Source: PALSA-188 sp963720075 | Lineage (GTDB): Bacteria; Acidobacteriota; Terriglobia; Terriglobales; Acidobacteriaceae | Direction: 5' to 3' | DNA length: 64,000 bases | NCBI GenBank assembly: GCA_963720075.1 | Contig: CAVREG010000008.1 | Coordinates: 236,635 to 300,634, forward strand | Part shown: positions 57,855-64,000 of the stretch, one piece after another | Position numbering within the stretch: position 1 is the first letter of the stretch | Layout of the letters: each line of letters starts with the position of its first letter | Program-made: the position numbers and the translations under genes | The notes under the pieces: generated by a model | What the model was told of the DNA's origin: nothing | The model's database searches: none | The model's input: only the letters and a program-made list of their open reading frames with translations

Positions 57855-57873
57855 TTTAACGTTTGGCGTTAAA
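57855..57873. promoter_or_regulatory. Palindromic operator of higBA
   Basis: TTTAACG (57855-57861), five bases, CGTTAAA (57867-57873): perfect 7-base arms. A weak TACGCT at 57879-57884 could be a -10 box, so repressor bound here would block the higBA promoter. This fits autoregulation by the HigA antitoxin. Confidence 0.7.
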
Positions 57874-57890
57874 CGTGCTACGCTAAAGGG

Positions 57891-58169
57891 GTGATCCGGT
57901 CCTTTGCGGACGACGTGACGGAGGAGTTCTGGGTCACAGGACGAAGCAGGAGGTTCGGAAACATTGCGCGCGTCGCGATCCGAAAACTACAGAGAGTCGA
58001 TTTTGCAGCTAAGGTCGAGGATTTGCGTATTCCGGCCGGCAATCATCTCGAGAAGCTGCGCGGGGATCGAGAAGGTCAGTACAGTATTCGCATTAACGAC
58101 CAATTCCGAATCTGCTTTGGCTGGGACGATAATGACGCCTGGGATGTCGAGATAACGGATTATCACTGA
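57891..58169 (+). CDS. higB: HigB-type toxin (RelE/ParE superfamily)
   Basis: Ribosome-dependent mRNA interferase, 92 residues, GTG start. IRSFADDVTEEFWVTG at the start, LRIPAGNHLEKLRGDREGQY and SIRINDQFRICF in the middle and EITDYH at the end match HigB. It precedes its antitoxin gene, the reverse of classical TA order but normal for higBA. The antitoxin follows after 8 bases. Intact, with no indel, in contrast to the dnaK gene just before. Confidence 0.93.
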   Translation: MIRSFADDVTEEFWVTGRSRRFGNIARVAIRKLQRVDFAAKVEDLRIPAGNHLEKLRGDREGQYSIRINDQFRICFGWDDNDAWDVEITDYH

Positions 58170-58177
58170 GGACTACG

Positions 58178-58531
58178 ATGGCGATTCTGCGCAATCCCGA
58201 GCGGTACAGTGTCCCGATCCATCCTGGTGAGTTCCTTCGCGAAGACTTTATGAAGCCATTGGGACTGTCTGCCAATGCTCTGGCGATCGCCCTGCGGGTT
58301 CCTGTCACGCGCATCACGGAGATTATTCGCGAACGGCGCGGTATCACCGTCGAAACGGCCATGCGCCTGGGGCAATACTTTGGAACAACTGCTGCGTTCT
58401 GGATGAATATGCAGAAATCCTGGGAACTCGCTGTGGCTCAAAAGGAATTGCTGCCACGCATCCGCCGCGAAGTTCGTCCTGCACCACGCAATATCAAAAC
58501 AAGAGAGCTGAAGCCCGCCGCCACGGCCTGA
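58178..58531 (+). CDS. higA: HigA-type antitoxin (XRE/HTH)
   Basis: 117 residues. IHPGEFLREDFMKPLGLSAN, ALRVPVTRITEIIRERRGIT and RLGQYFGTTAAFWMNMQ are the HigA signature; the helix-turn-helix is at about 25-60. It neutralises HigB and represses the operon, probably at 57855-57873. Ten bases later dnaJ begins, so higBA and dnaJ may be one transcript. Confidence 0.94.
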   Translation: MAILRNPERYSVPIHPGEFLREDFMKPLGLSANALAIALRVPVTRITEIIRERRGITVETAMRLGQYFGTTAAFWMNMQKSWELAVAQKELLPRIRREVRPAPRNIKTRELKPAATA

Positions 58532-58541
58532 ACGAAGAAAA

Positions 58542-59729
58542 ATGCCACCGACTCAGCACAAAGACTATTACGGGATGCTCGGCGTGAAGAAGACCGCCAA
58601 CGCCGATGAGATTCGCAAGGCGTTCCGCAAGCTCGCGCGGAGGTATCACCCCGACGTCAATCCGGGCGACAAGAAGGCGGAGGAGAAGTTCAAGGAAATC
58701 TCCGAGGCCAACGATATTCTTTCCGACGAGAAGAAGCGGAAGATTTACGACCAGTTTGGGTTTTACTCGGATCAGATCGATCCGGCGACGGCGGAGGCCG
58801 CGGCTCGGGGCGGATACGGACCGGGCAGTTCGCGCGGGGGCGCCCAGGAAGGGGTGCCGTTCGACTTCGGCGGCTTCGACTTCTCGGAAGAAGCGCCGGG
58901 AGCCTCGGGCGGACAGGGCTGGGGCAATTTCCGCGACATCTTCTCCGGGATGTTTTCGCGCGGGGGAGCGCAGGCGGAGGGGCCGCAGCCGGGCACCGAT
59001 CTTGAGTACACGGTCAACGTCGATTTCTGGACGGCGATCCGGGGCGGAGTAGCGCGGCTGGAGATCCAGCGCCAGGAAGTCTGCGCGACGTGCCATGGGC
59101 GCGGGTCGATGGGCGGGACACAGACGTGCCCGGAGTGCCACGGGACGGGCCAGGTAACGCAGATGGGCGGGCGGATGAAGTTCAACATCCAGTGCCCGCG
59201 GTGCGGGGGCAGCGGCAAGGTTCAGAATCCATGCCCGACCTGCCACGGCGAAGGCGTGTTGTATCGCACGGAGCCGCTGGAATTCAGGATCAAGCCGGGC
59301 ACGCGGGATGGGCAGCGGATTCGCCTGGCGGGCAAGGGGAACGCGGGCATGCATGGAGGCGCGGCGGGCGATTTGTATCTGATCATCCGCGCCGGCACGC
59401 ATCCGGTGTTTACGCGGACCGGCGACGACATTTATCTGACGCTGCCGGTGACGGTGGCGGAGGCGGCGCTGGGAGCGCGCATCGAGGTGCCGACGATCGA
59501 CGGGCGGGCGCAACTGAGAATTCCTCCGGGGACGCAGAGCGGGCAGAAGCTGCGCATGCGGGAGCGGGGCGTGCCGTCGGCGACGAAAGACGGAGCGCGC
59601 GGCGACGAGATTGTGACCGTGGAGGTGTCGGTGCCGCAGCTGCGCGATGAGCGGTCGCGGGAGATCCTGCGGGAGTTTGCGAAGCTGAATCCCGAGGATC
59701 CGCGCGAGGCGATCTGGGCGAAGGTTGAG
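58542..59729 (+). CDS. dnaJ: Chaperone protein DnaJ (Hsp40)
   Basis: DnaK co-chaperone. J domain (KDYYGMLGVKKTANADEIRK, RRYHPDVN) with the HPD motif at about 36-38, then a Gly-rich stretch, four zinc motifs CATCHGRG, CPECHGTG, CPRCGGSG and CPTCHGEG, and a C-terminal substrate domain. The open frame runs on to 60395 into a GNAT domain with no stop. A single missing T at GCGAAGGTTGAG (about 59726) would give GTT TGA, exactly where DnaJ should end, so I end it there and treat the fusion as an artefact. About 396 residues. Confidence 0.93.
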
Positions 59730-59734
59730 TCACC

Positions 59735-59887
59735 GTGGCGGAAACAAATAAGCACAGGAAAGGCCAGGATATGCCCCGTGAGACGGATTTTCGCGGGGGT
59801 GAGCGCGGGCGTTATGCGAAGCGTTTTCGCGAAGGAATTCGATTTGCGATTACGAACTCAAACCCGACTCGGAAAAAGAAACGGTAA
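59735..59887 (+). CDS. Small DFxxGxRGxYA-type protein (antitoxin-like)
   Basis: 50 residues from a GTG, or 38 from an inner ATG (59771). The core MPRETDFRGGERGRYAKRF matches a widespread family of small proteins (DFSxGxRGKYAxRY) often paired with toxin genes. It then has a basic tail NPTRKKKR. It sits between dnaJ and a GNAT gene whose start lies one base after its stop. In many TA systems a GNAT partner is the toxin, but here the GNAT resembles ordinary acetyltransferases. Confidence 0.5.
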   Translation: MAETNKHRKGQDMPRETDFRGGERGRYAKRFREGIRFAITNSNPTRKKKR

Positions 59888-59888
59888 C

Positions 59889-60395
59889 GTGCTCTCACTG
59901 GCCAGTCCACGCCTCCTGTTGCGCGAACTCGCGCCCGGCGATGCGCCCGCGATCTTCGAAGTCCTCAGCGATCCGGAGACGATGCGCTGGTATCCGCGCG
60001 GCTTCACGCACGAGGAAATCGATGAGTGGATCGGCCGCCAGATCTCCCGCTACTGCCACGGCACCGGGCTTCTCGGCATCACGCTAACAGAAAGCGGTGC
60101 GCTGATTGGCGACTGCGGCCCGGTATGGCAGGATGTCGAAGGCGTCCGCGAACTCGAGATCGGCTACCACGTCCATCACGATTACCGGAATCGAGGCTAC
60201 GCCACTGAAGCGGCGCGGGCCATTCGCGACTATGCCTTCGACACACTGTGCTGCGATCATGTAATTTCCATAATTCGACCGGAGAATCTCGCGTCTCGCC
60301 GGGTTGCGGAGAAGAATGGCCTCAAGGTCGCTCGAACCGTCTTCTGGCGGGACTATGATTCCTGCGTCTATCAGCTCAGCAGGGAGGAAGCCTGA
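59889..60395 (+). CDS. GNAT-family N-acetyltransferase (RimJ/RimL-like)
   Basis: About 168 residues from a GTG. LASPRLLLRELAPGDAPAIF is the classical RimJ/L opening; DPETMRWYPRGFTHEEIDEW, ELEIGYHVHHDYRNRGYATE (acetyl-CoA motif A) and IRPENLASRRVAEKNGL follow. It likely acetylates a protein N-terminus or a small amine; target unknown. Its frame is continuous with dnaJ only because a stop is missing upstream. It overlaps the next gene by one base. Confidence 0.85.
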   Translation: MLSLASPRLLLRELAPGDAPAIFEVLSDPETMRWYPRGFTHEEIDEWIGRQISRYCHGTGLLGITLTESGALIGDCGPVWQDVEGVRELEIGYHVHHDYRNRGYATEAARAIRDYAFDTLCCDHVISIIRPENLASRRVAEKNGLKVARTVFWRDYDSCVYQLSREEA

Positions 60396-60891
60396 TGCCA
60401 CTCTTTCGCGGACCGTGGCCCAAGCCTCCGGAAGCTCAGGATCCTGACACGCGGCGTGCCACGCAGTTGCTGAATGCGTCGATGGCGTATGCGCGGCTGA
60501 TCCTGAAGCGCTACGGGCAGCTGGCTCCCTTTGGATTTTCGATGGACCGGGATGGCAACGTGCTGCGCGAGACGCTGGAGATTCCGCGGCTGCCGCGCGA
60601 TCCTGAGCGGCTCTTCAAATTGTTGACGGAGCATATAGCGGAACGGGTCCGAAAGGGTATGATCCAGGGCTTTGCGATGTGCGCCAACGTCAGCCTGGCG
60701 ACGCCCTCGAAGGAGGGATACACGGACGCGGTCGATCTGACGATCGAGCTGGATTCCGGGCATGCGCTGCAGGTGACGGTTCCCTACAGGATTTGGGGGG
60801 GCAGTTGCATAATCTGCTGCCGCGGCGGATTGCGCTTGGGCAGCTGATCGCGGAAGAGGCGCCGCCGCAGGTGTTCTCGCACACGCATTGA
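60395..60891 (+). CDS. Conserved hypothetical protein with a G-run frameshift
   Basis: MPLFRGPWPKPPEAQDPDTR at the start, LILKRYGQLAPFGFSMDRDG and FKLLTEHIAERVRKGMIQGF in the middle. The intact frame ends at 60847, but seven G's at 60795-60801 shift the C-terminus; with one more G the frame continues LHNLLPRRIALGQLIAEEAP and ends naturally at 60891. About 165 residues. No family name recognised. The ATG overlaps the GNAT stop, so it is co-translated. Confidence 0.65.
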
Positions 60892-60948
60892 GAGGGAAAC
60901 AATTCTGGTCACGGTGACGCGGCGCGCAGTGCATAATGTGAGTCGGAT

Positions 60949-61353
60949 ATGCCCACCAAACGCAAATCCAAAGGCGCGTACATGATCTCGGCGGTGGCCG
61001 AGATGTACGACATTCATCCGCAGACGCTGCGGCTCTACGAACGCGAGGGACTGCTGAAGCCGTCGCGGACAGAGGGCAACACGCGGCTGTACACGGATGA
61101 GGATCTGGAGCGGCTGGAGTTCATCCTGAACCTGGCGCGCGACCTGGGCGTGAATATCGCGGGGATTGCGATCATCCTGCAGATGAGGGAGCGCATGGAA
61201 GCGATGAACCTGCAGATGCAGGATTTTGTGACCTATGTGCGGACGGAGATGCTGTCGCGGATGCAACATGCCGCGGAACCGAGCGCGGCGATGGTGCCGT
61301 TGCGGCGGCCGGTGATTGTAGCGACGGACAAGCCGGGTAACAGCCGCAAATAA
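60949..61353 (+). CDS. hspR: MerR/HspR-like heat-shock regulator
   Basis: 134 residues with a MerR helix-turn-helix: MISAVAEMYDIHPQTLRLYE then REGLLKPSRTEGNTRLYTDE, then a coiled segment. HspR represses dnaK operons by binding HAIR elements, and its place after dnaJ is standard. I looked for CTTGAGT-N7-ACTCAAG in 57556-57890 and 58142-58545 and did not see it; the dnaK promoter is missing here. The C-terminal PGNSRK tail is short. HspR is the best identity but another MerR-type chaperone regulator is possible. Confidence 0.85.
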   Translation: MPTKRKSKGAYMISAVAEMYDIHPQTLRLYEREGLLKPSRTEGNTRLYTDEDLERLEFILNLARDLGVNIAGIAIILQMRERMEAMNLQMQDFVTYVRTEMLSRMQHAAEPSAAMVPLRRPVIVATDKPGNSRK

Positions 61354-61382
61354 AAAAGCGTGCCGGTTGGGCACGCTTTTTT
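61352..61382. terminator. Bidirectional Rho-independent terminator
   Basis: AAAAAAGCGTGCC and GGCACGCTTTTTT pair around a GGTTG loop. A-run and U-run on both sides make it work for hspR (plus) and for the convergent zinc-ribbon gene at 61400 (minus). Confidence 0.9.
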
Positions 61383-61399
61383 ATTTGCTGTTGCCGGAC

Positions 61400-61663
61400 T
61401 TAGTGAGGCTTGCGGTATTCGATTTCGTCTTCGCGGAGGTAGTACTCCGCTGAGCAAAGGTCGCCGCCGCAGATCATGGACTCGAGGCCGTAGTACTGGG
61501 CTTTGGTGATGAGGCCGAGCACTCCGCATTTGGGGCACGCCAGCACTGCGACAAAAGGATTCCGCGCGTCGCCCATGGGCGCCGCATTCTCGAGCACAAA
61601 GAGCGTTCCTGGTTCCATCTGCTCCGGTATCCACTCGTCCAGCATTTGAAGATCTTCCTGCAT
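61400..61663 (-). CDS. Zinc-ribbon hypothetical protein, 87 aa
   Basis: AGGAGGT five bases before the ATG. LACPKCGVLGLITKAQYYGL and MICGGDLCSAEYY carry the two cysteine pairs (CPKC and CGGDLC). The N-terminus is acidic (EDLQMLDEW). A small metal-binding protein, not recognised by name. Convergent with hspR over a shared terminator. Confidence 0.8.
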   Translation of the reverse strand: MQEDLQMLDEWIPEQMEPGTLFVLENAAPMGDARNPFVAVLACPKCGVLGLITKAQYYGLESMICGGDLCSAEYYLREDEIEYRKPH

Positions 61664-62195
61664 ATAACCTCCTGTGTTGTGCTGTGTGCTGTTGCATCCG
61701 GCGCTGGGAAATCGCCGGATCGAATGCGGTCAACCTTTTTGTGGACTGATTTTGGCGCAGCCTCCTCTGATCGGCGAAGCGTAGCTCCGCGCTGGGCAGG
61801 GAACTCCCTGCTGGGTTAGACCCTGGTTACGGGAAAATATCGCTGTGCGCGAAAGGAGTGTTGTTCGGCTCGCGCCGTCCGGGCCGCAAACTTCGCGGCT
61901 GGCCTTGCTCGTGCTCGATTCTGGCTCGGGCATCACGGGCGGCGTCTCTGCGGTCGCCTCGATCCGGTACGATGCAACATCGCGAATCCTGGCAGCGCGT
62001 CAGTTGACGCCATTCTCAGTGCCGCGTCCTGAAGTGTCAATGCCAACTTTGGGGTCAGGTTATCTCACCAGGTTCGTCACCGTAGTGGCTCGCTTTGGTC
62101 ACAGGCGGGGCGAACACTTTTGTGTGATGCGGCAGTCATTGAGAGTTGTGAGTGGGTGAGTTGAGAGTTGGGAGTTGAGAGGTGCGAGGTGCGAG
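61664..62195. other. Gene-free region with short direct repeats
   Basis: About 530 bases. The frame 61845-62159 has no family feature. At 62145-62195 there are repeats of GAGTTGAGAGTTGGGAGTT and GGTGCGAGGTGCGAG, low-complexity copies before the aminotransferase stop. No promoter is clear. Confidence 0.4.
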
Positions 62196-63350
62196 TCAAA
62201 CTTTCTCTGCACTCGCGCCTACGGGTCCGCGCACAGCCAGCTTGAGGGCGTCGGCGACTTGCTCGATCTGGCGCGGTGCGAGGTACGGGTGCATGGGAAG
62301 ACTCAGCACTCGATCGGCGGCATGCTCGGCCGCGGGGAAACTTCCGCGGATCCAGCCCATGTCGCGGGCCAGCTCTGCGTAGACGGGCTGCAGGTGGAGG
62401 GGCGTCGGGTAGTGCACGGCGGTTGGAATGCCCGCGCCTTTGAGCGAGGACTCGATCGAGGCGCGGTCCTCCATTTCGACGGTGTACTGCGCCCACGCGC
62501 TGGTGCGCTCGGGCAAGACGCGCGGAGTGGGGACGGAGTCTTTCAGGAACGCGGTGTAGCGGTCGGCGATTTCGGCGCGCGCGGTCAGTTCTTCGTCGAA
62601 GACTTCGAGTTTGGCCAGCAACACGGCCGCCTGGAGAGTGTCGAGGCGGCCGTTGATGCCGATGCGGGTGTGGCGGTAGCGGCCTTCCTGGCCGTGATTG
62701 CGGAGTTCTTCCATGGCGGCGGCGAGCGCGCTGTCGTTGGTGAAGCAGGCACCGCCATCGCCATAGCAGCCGAGGGGCTTGGACGGAAAGAAGCTGGTGC
62801 AACCGATGGTGCTGAGATTTCCGGAGTGGCGGCCGCGGTACAGCGCTCCGAAACTTTGTGCTGCGTCTTCGACGACGGCGAGACCGTGGCGCGCCGCGAT
62901 GGCGTTGATGGCGTCCATCTCAGGAGGCTGGCCGTAGAGGCTGACGGGGAGAATCGCTCGGGTCCGCGACGTGATGGCGGCTTCGATTTTCTCGGGGTCG
63001 AGGTTGTAGCCGATGGGCTCGATGTCGACGAAGATGGGGCGCGCGCCGGCGAGGGTGATCATTTCGCCGGTGGCGAAAAAGGTGAAGGGCGAGGTGATGA
63101 TCTCGTCGGAAGAATCTCCGCCACCGGCGCTGCCGATCTCAAGGGCCAGCAGAGCGAGGAGAAGCGCGTCAGTTCCGCTGGCGCAGCTGATGCAGTGCTT
63201 CGCGCCGAGGCGGGCGGCGAGACGCTGCTCGAGCTCGGTGACTTCGGGGCCGAGGATAAAGCGCTGGTGCTCGAGGACGCGGCGGATGCGCGCGTCGATA
63301 TGGGTGGCGATGCGACGGTACTGCGCTTTCAGGTCGACAAATTCCATCAC
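62196..63350 (-). CDS. DegT/DnrJ/EryC1-family aminotransferase
   Basis: PLP enzyme for nucleotide-sugar or 3-keto/4-keto sugar amination. 384 residues: MEFVDLKAQYRRIATHIDAR, CISCASGTDALLLALLAL, VVEDAAQSFGALY, SFFPSKPLGCYGDGGACFTN with the PLP lysine, GINGRLDTLQAAVLLAKLE. All in standard order. It lies 3 bases after the PH-domain gene on the same strand, so the two form an operon. Sugar substrate unknown; wall polysaccharide or lipid sugar is likely. Confidence 0.95.
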   Translation of the reverse strand: MMEFVDLKAQYRRIATHIDARIRRVLEHQRFILGPEVTELEQRLAARLGAKHCISCASGTDALLLALLALEIGSAGGGDSSDEIITSPFTFFATGEMITLAGARPIFVDIEPIGYNLDPEKIEAAITSRTRAILPVSLYGQPPEMDAINAIAARHGLAVVEDAAQSFGALYRGRHSGNLSTIGCTSFFPSKPLGCYGDGGACFTNDSALAAAMEELRNHGQEGRYRHTRIGINGRLDTLQAAVLLAKLEVFDEELTARAEIADRYTAFLKDSVPTPRVLPERTSAWAQYTVEMEDRASIESSLKGAGIPTAVHYPTPLHLQPVYAELARDMGWIRGSFPAAEHAADRVLSLPMHPYLAPRQIEQVADALKLAVRGPVGASAEKV

Positions 63351-63353
63351 TGC

Positions 63354-63898
63354 TTATTGTCTCGCAGTGGGCGGAGGAGCGGGAGCAGCGACGACCTCGC
63401 CTGGAGTGAGTCGCTCGATCTGCTGCTGGACCTCGTTGCGGAAGAGGAGCGGCCTGGCCATTTTATGAAACTGCTCCGAGGTTCCACCGGTACCGATCAT
63501 GGTGATGGAGCCGTAGCCGAGCATGCGGCCCATGCCTGGCTCGGTGACTTCGATGGTCTCCACTTTGTTGAGGAGCATCTCGATGGTGCGGCGGCTGGCG
63601 AGGCCCGTTTTGATGACGACGCGGCGCGTGGTGACGGCCATTTCCGTCGCATTGCGGCGGATGCTTCCGGCGAAGAGCACGATGAGCCCGCAAGCCAGCG
63701 GGCCGCGCCGCCATAGCCCGCGACGTGCCGGTTGTTTGTATCCATGGCAGGATGCGCGTAGTCGTACCAGAGGACGTAGCCGCCCAGGCCCCACAGTATG
63801 AGGGCCCCGATGATGTGGCCAACCATGACGATCCAGTGCAGCCGGGTCTGGTAAACGACCTTTTCGCCCGGAACCAGTGTTTTGGTGATGTAGCTCAT
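63354..63898 (-). CDS. PH-domain membrane protein (YdbS/bPH2-like), one frameshift
   Basis: Starts MSYITKTLVPGEKVVYQTRL with two helices (WIVMVGHIIGALILWGLGGY, then a second in the shifted frame LLACGLIVLFAGSI), and then a PH-like beta domain TEMAVTTRRVVIKTGLASRR, EVTEPGMGRMLGYGSITMIG. The frames change near 63690 by one base. Length about 181 restored. It lies directly upstream of the DegT aminotransferase on the same transcript. Function unknown; a membrane-bound scaffold is plausible. Confidence 0.78.
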
Positions 63899-64000
63899 GC
63901 GCCCTTTCCCCCGTCCCTCAGTCCTAACCCCTCAACTGTAATCCCTGGACGCTAAAAGCTCGTCCGCGTACCGAACCCCGGGCTGATGCGTCCAACGTTT

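Noticed and set aside
57668..58541. Tripartite toxin-antitoxin-chaperone (TAC) system
   Set aside because: Known TAC systems use a SecB-like chaperone as third gene; none is seen. I therefore call it HigBA inside a chaperone locus, not a TAC system.
58494..59513. 339-codon minus-strand frame opposite dnaJ
   Set aside because: Arg/Ala/His-rich antisense shadow; dnaJ is unambiguous.
59735..60395. GNAT-toxin/antitoxin pair of the TacAT type
   Set aside because: The GNAT has the RimJ/L layout and the small upstream protein is not a ribbon-helix-helix antitoxin, so the pairing is not supported.
62145..62195. GAGTTGAGAGTTGGGAGTT and GGTGCGAG repeats as a CRISPR array
   Set aside because: Low-complexity, short, no spacers; no cas gene in the window.
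62175..63716. 513-codon plus-strand frame opposite the DegT aminotransferase
   Set aside because: Gly/Asp/Glu-rich shadow of a GC-rich gene; the minus-strand frame has all catalytic motifs.
1..64000. tRNA or rRNA genes
   Set aside because: I scanned for cloverleaf-like ends and rRNA-like stretches and saw none I could support; a tRNAscan or Infernal run would settle it.

Overview
The window reads as an environmental contig from an Acidobacteriota member of Terriglobia type, at least in its left half. Support for this comes from the gene families present (Ser/Thr kinase fused to TPRs, OFA-type transporter, GloVer-repeat and SBBP-type secreted proteins, cytochrome c/Cu(II) monooxygenase-like protein), the moderate GC, and several families of short palindromic intergenic repeats I associate with this phylum. 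This placement is inference; no rRNA or tRNA gene was seen.

Positions 1 to about 31.5 kb are a clean, dense housekeeping segment with intact reading frames: folP, a MoxR ATPase, htpX, an OFA-type MFS transporter, a kinase-TPR protein, an efp / small membrane protein / acyP / apt operon, acnA, add, an amino-acid permease, pcrA with a very basic small downstream protein, a divergent Nramp transporter with a small membrane partner, an HU protein, sppA, a YfgM-like TPR protein, a GH5 glycosidase, a GT39-like glycosyltransferase, a Crp/Fnr regulator, and the yceD-rpmF-plsX lipid/ribosome operon. Two small genes under 60 codons (9381-9557 and 15951-16112) were read by eye.

From about 31.5 to 57 kb the sequence changes character. 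Recognisable genes (queG, a gluzincin-TPR protein, an AraC regulator, a dihydrolipoamide acyltransferase, kptA, an ABC permease, two rhodanese sulfurtransferases, a GntR regulator, a Rieske oxygenase, hsp20, rluA, queA, tgt, dnaK) are almost all broken by one-base indels, roughly one every few hundred bases. Several genes stop abruptly against unrelated genes: DUF1330 against SBBP at about 37.77 kb, a GH16-like fragment against an ABC permease at about 41.5 kb, and tgt against dnaK at about 55.70 kb. The simplest reading is low-accuracy, partly chimeric assembly. Genuine decay of an accessory region is the alternative.

From 57.6 kb to the end the frames are mostly good again. This is a heat-shock locus (dnaK, dnaJ, hspR-like regulator) that carries an intact HigBA toxin-antitoxin pair with a clear palindromic operator between dnaK and dnaJ, plus a small DFxxGxRGxYA-type protein and a GNAT acetyltransferase behind dnaJ. 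It is followed by a zinc-ribbon protein and a DegT aminotransferase / PH-domain membrane protein pair. The most biologically interesting candidate is this toxin-antitoxin module inside the chaperone operon. The most important caveat for any reader is the evidence for chimerism and indel errors in the middle.
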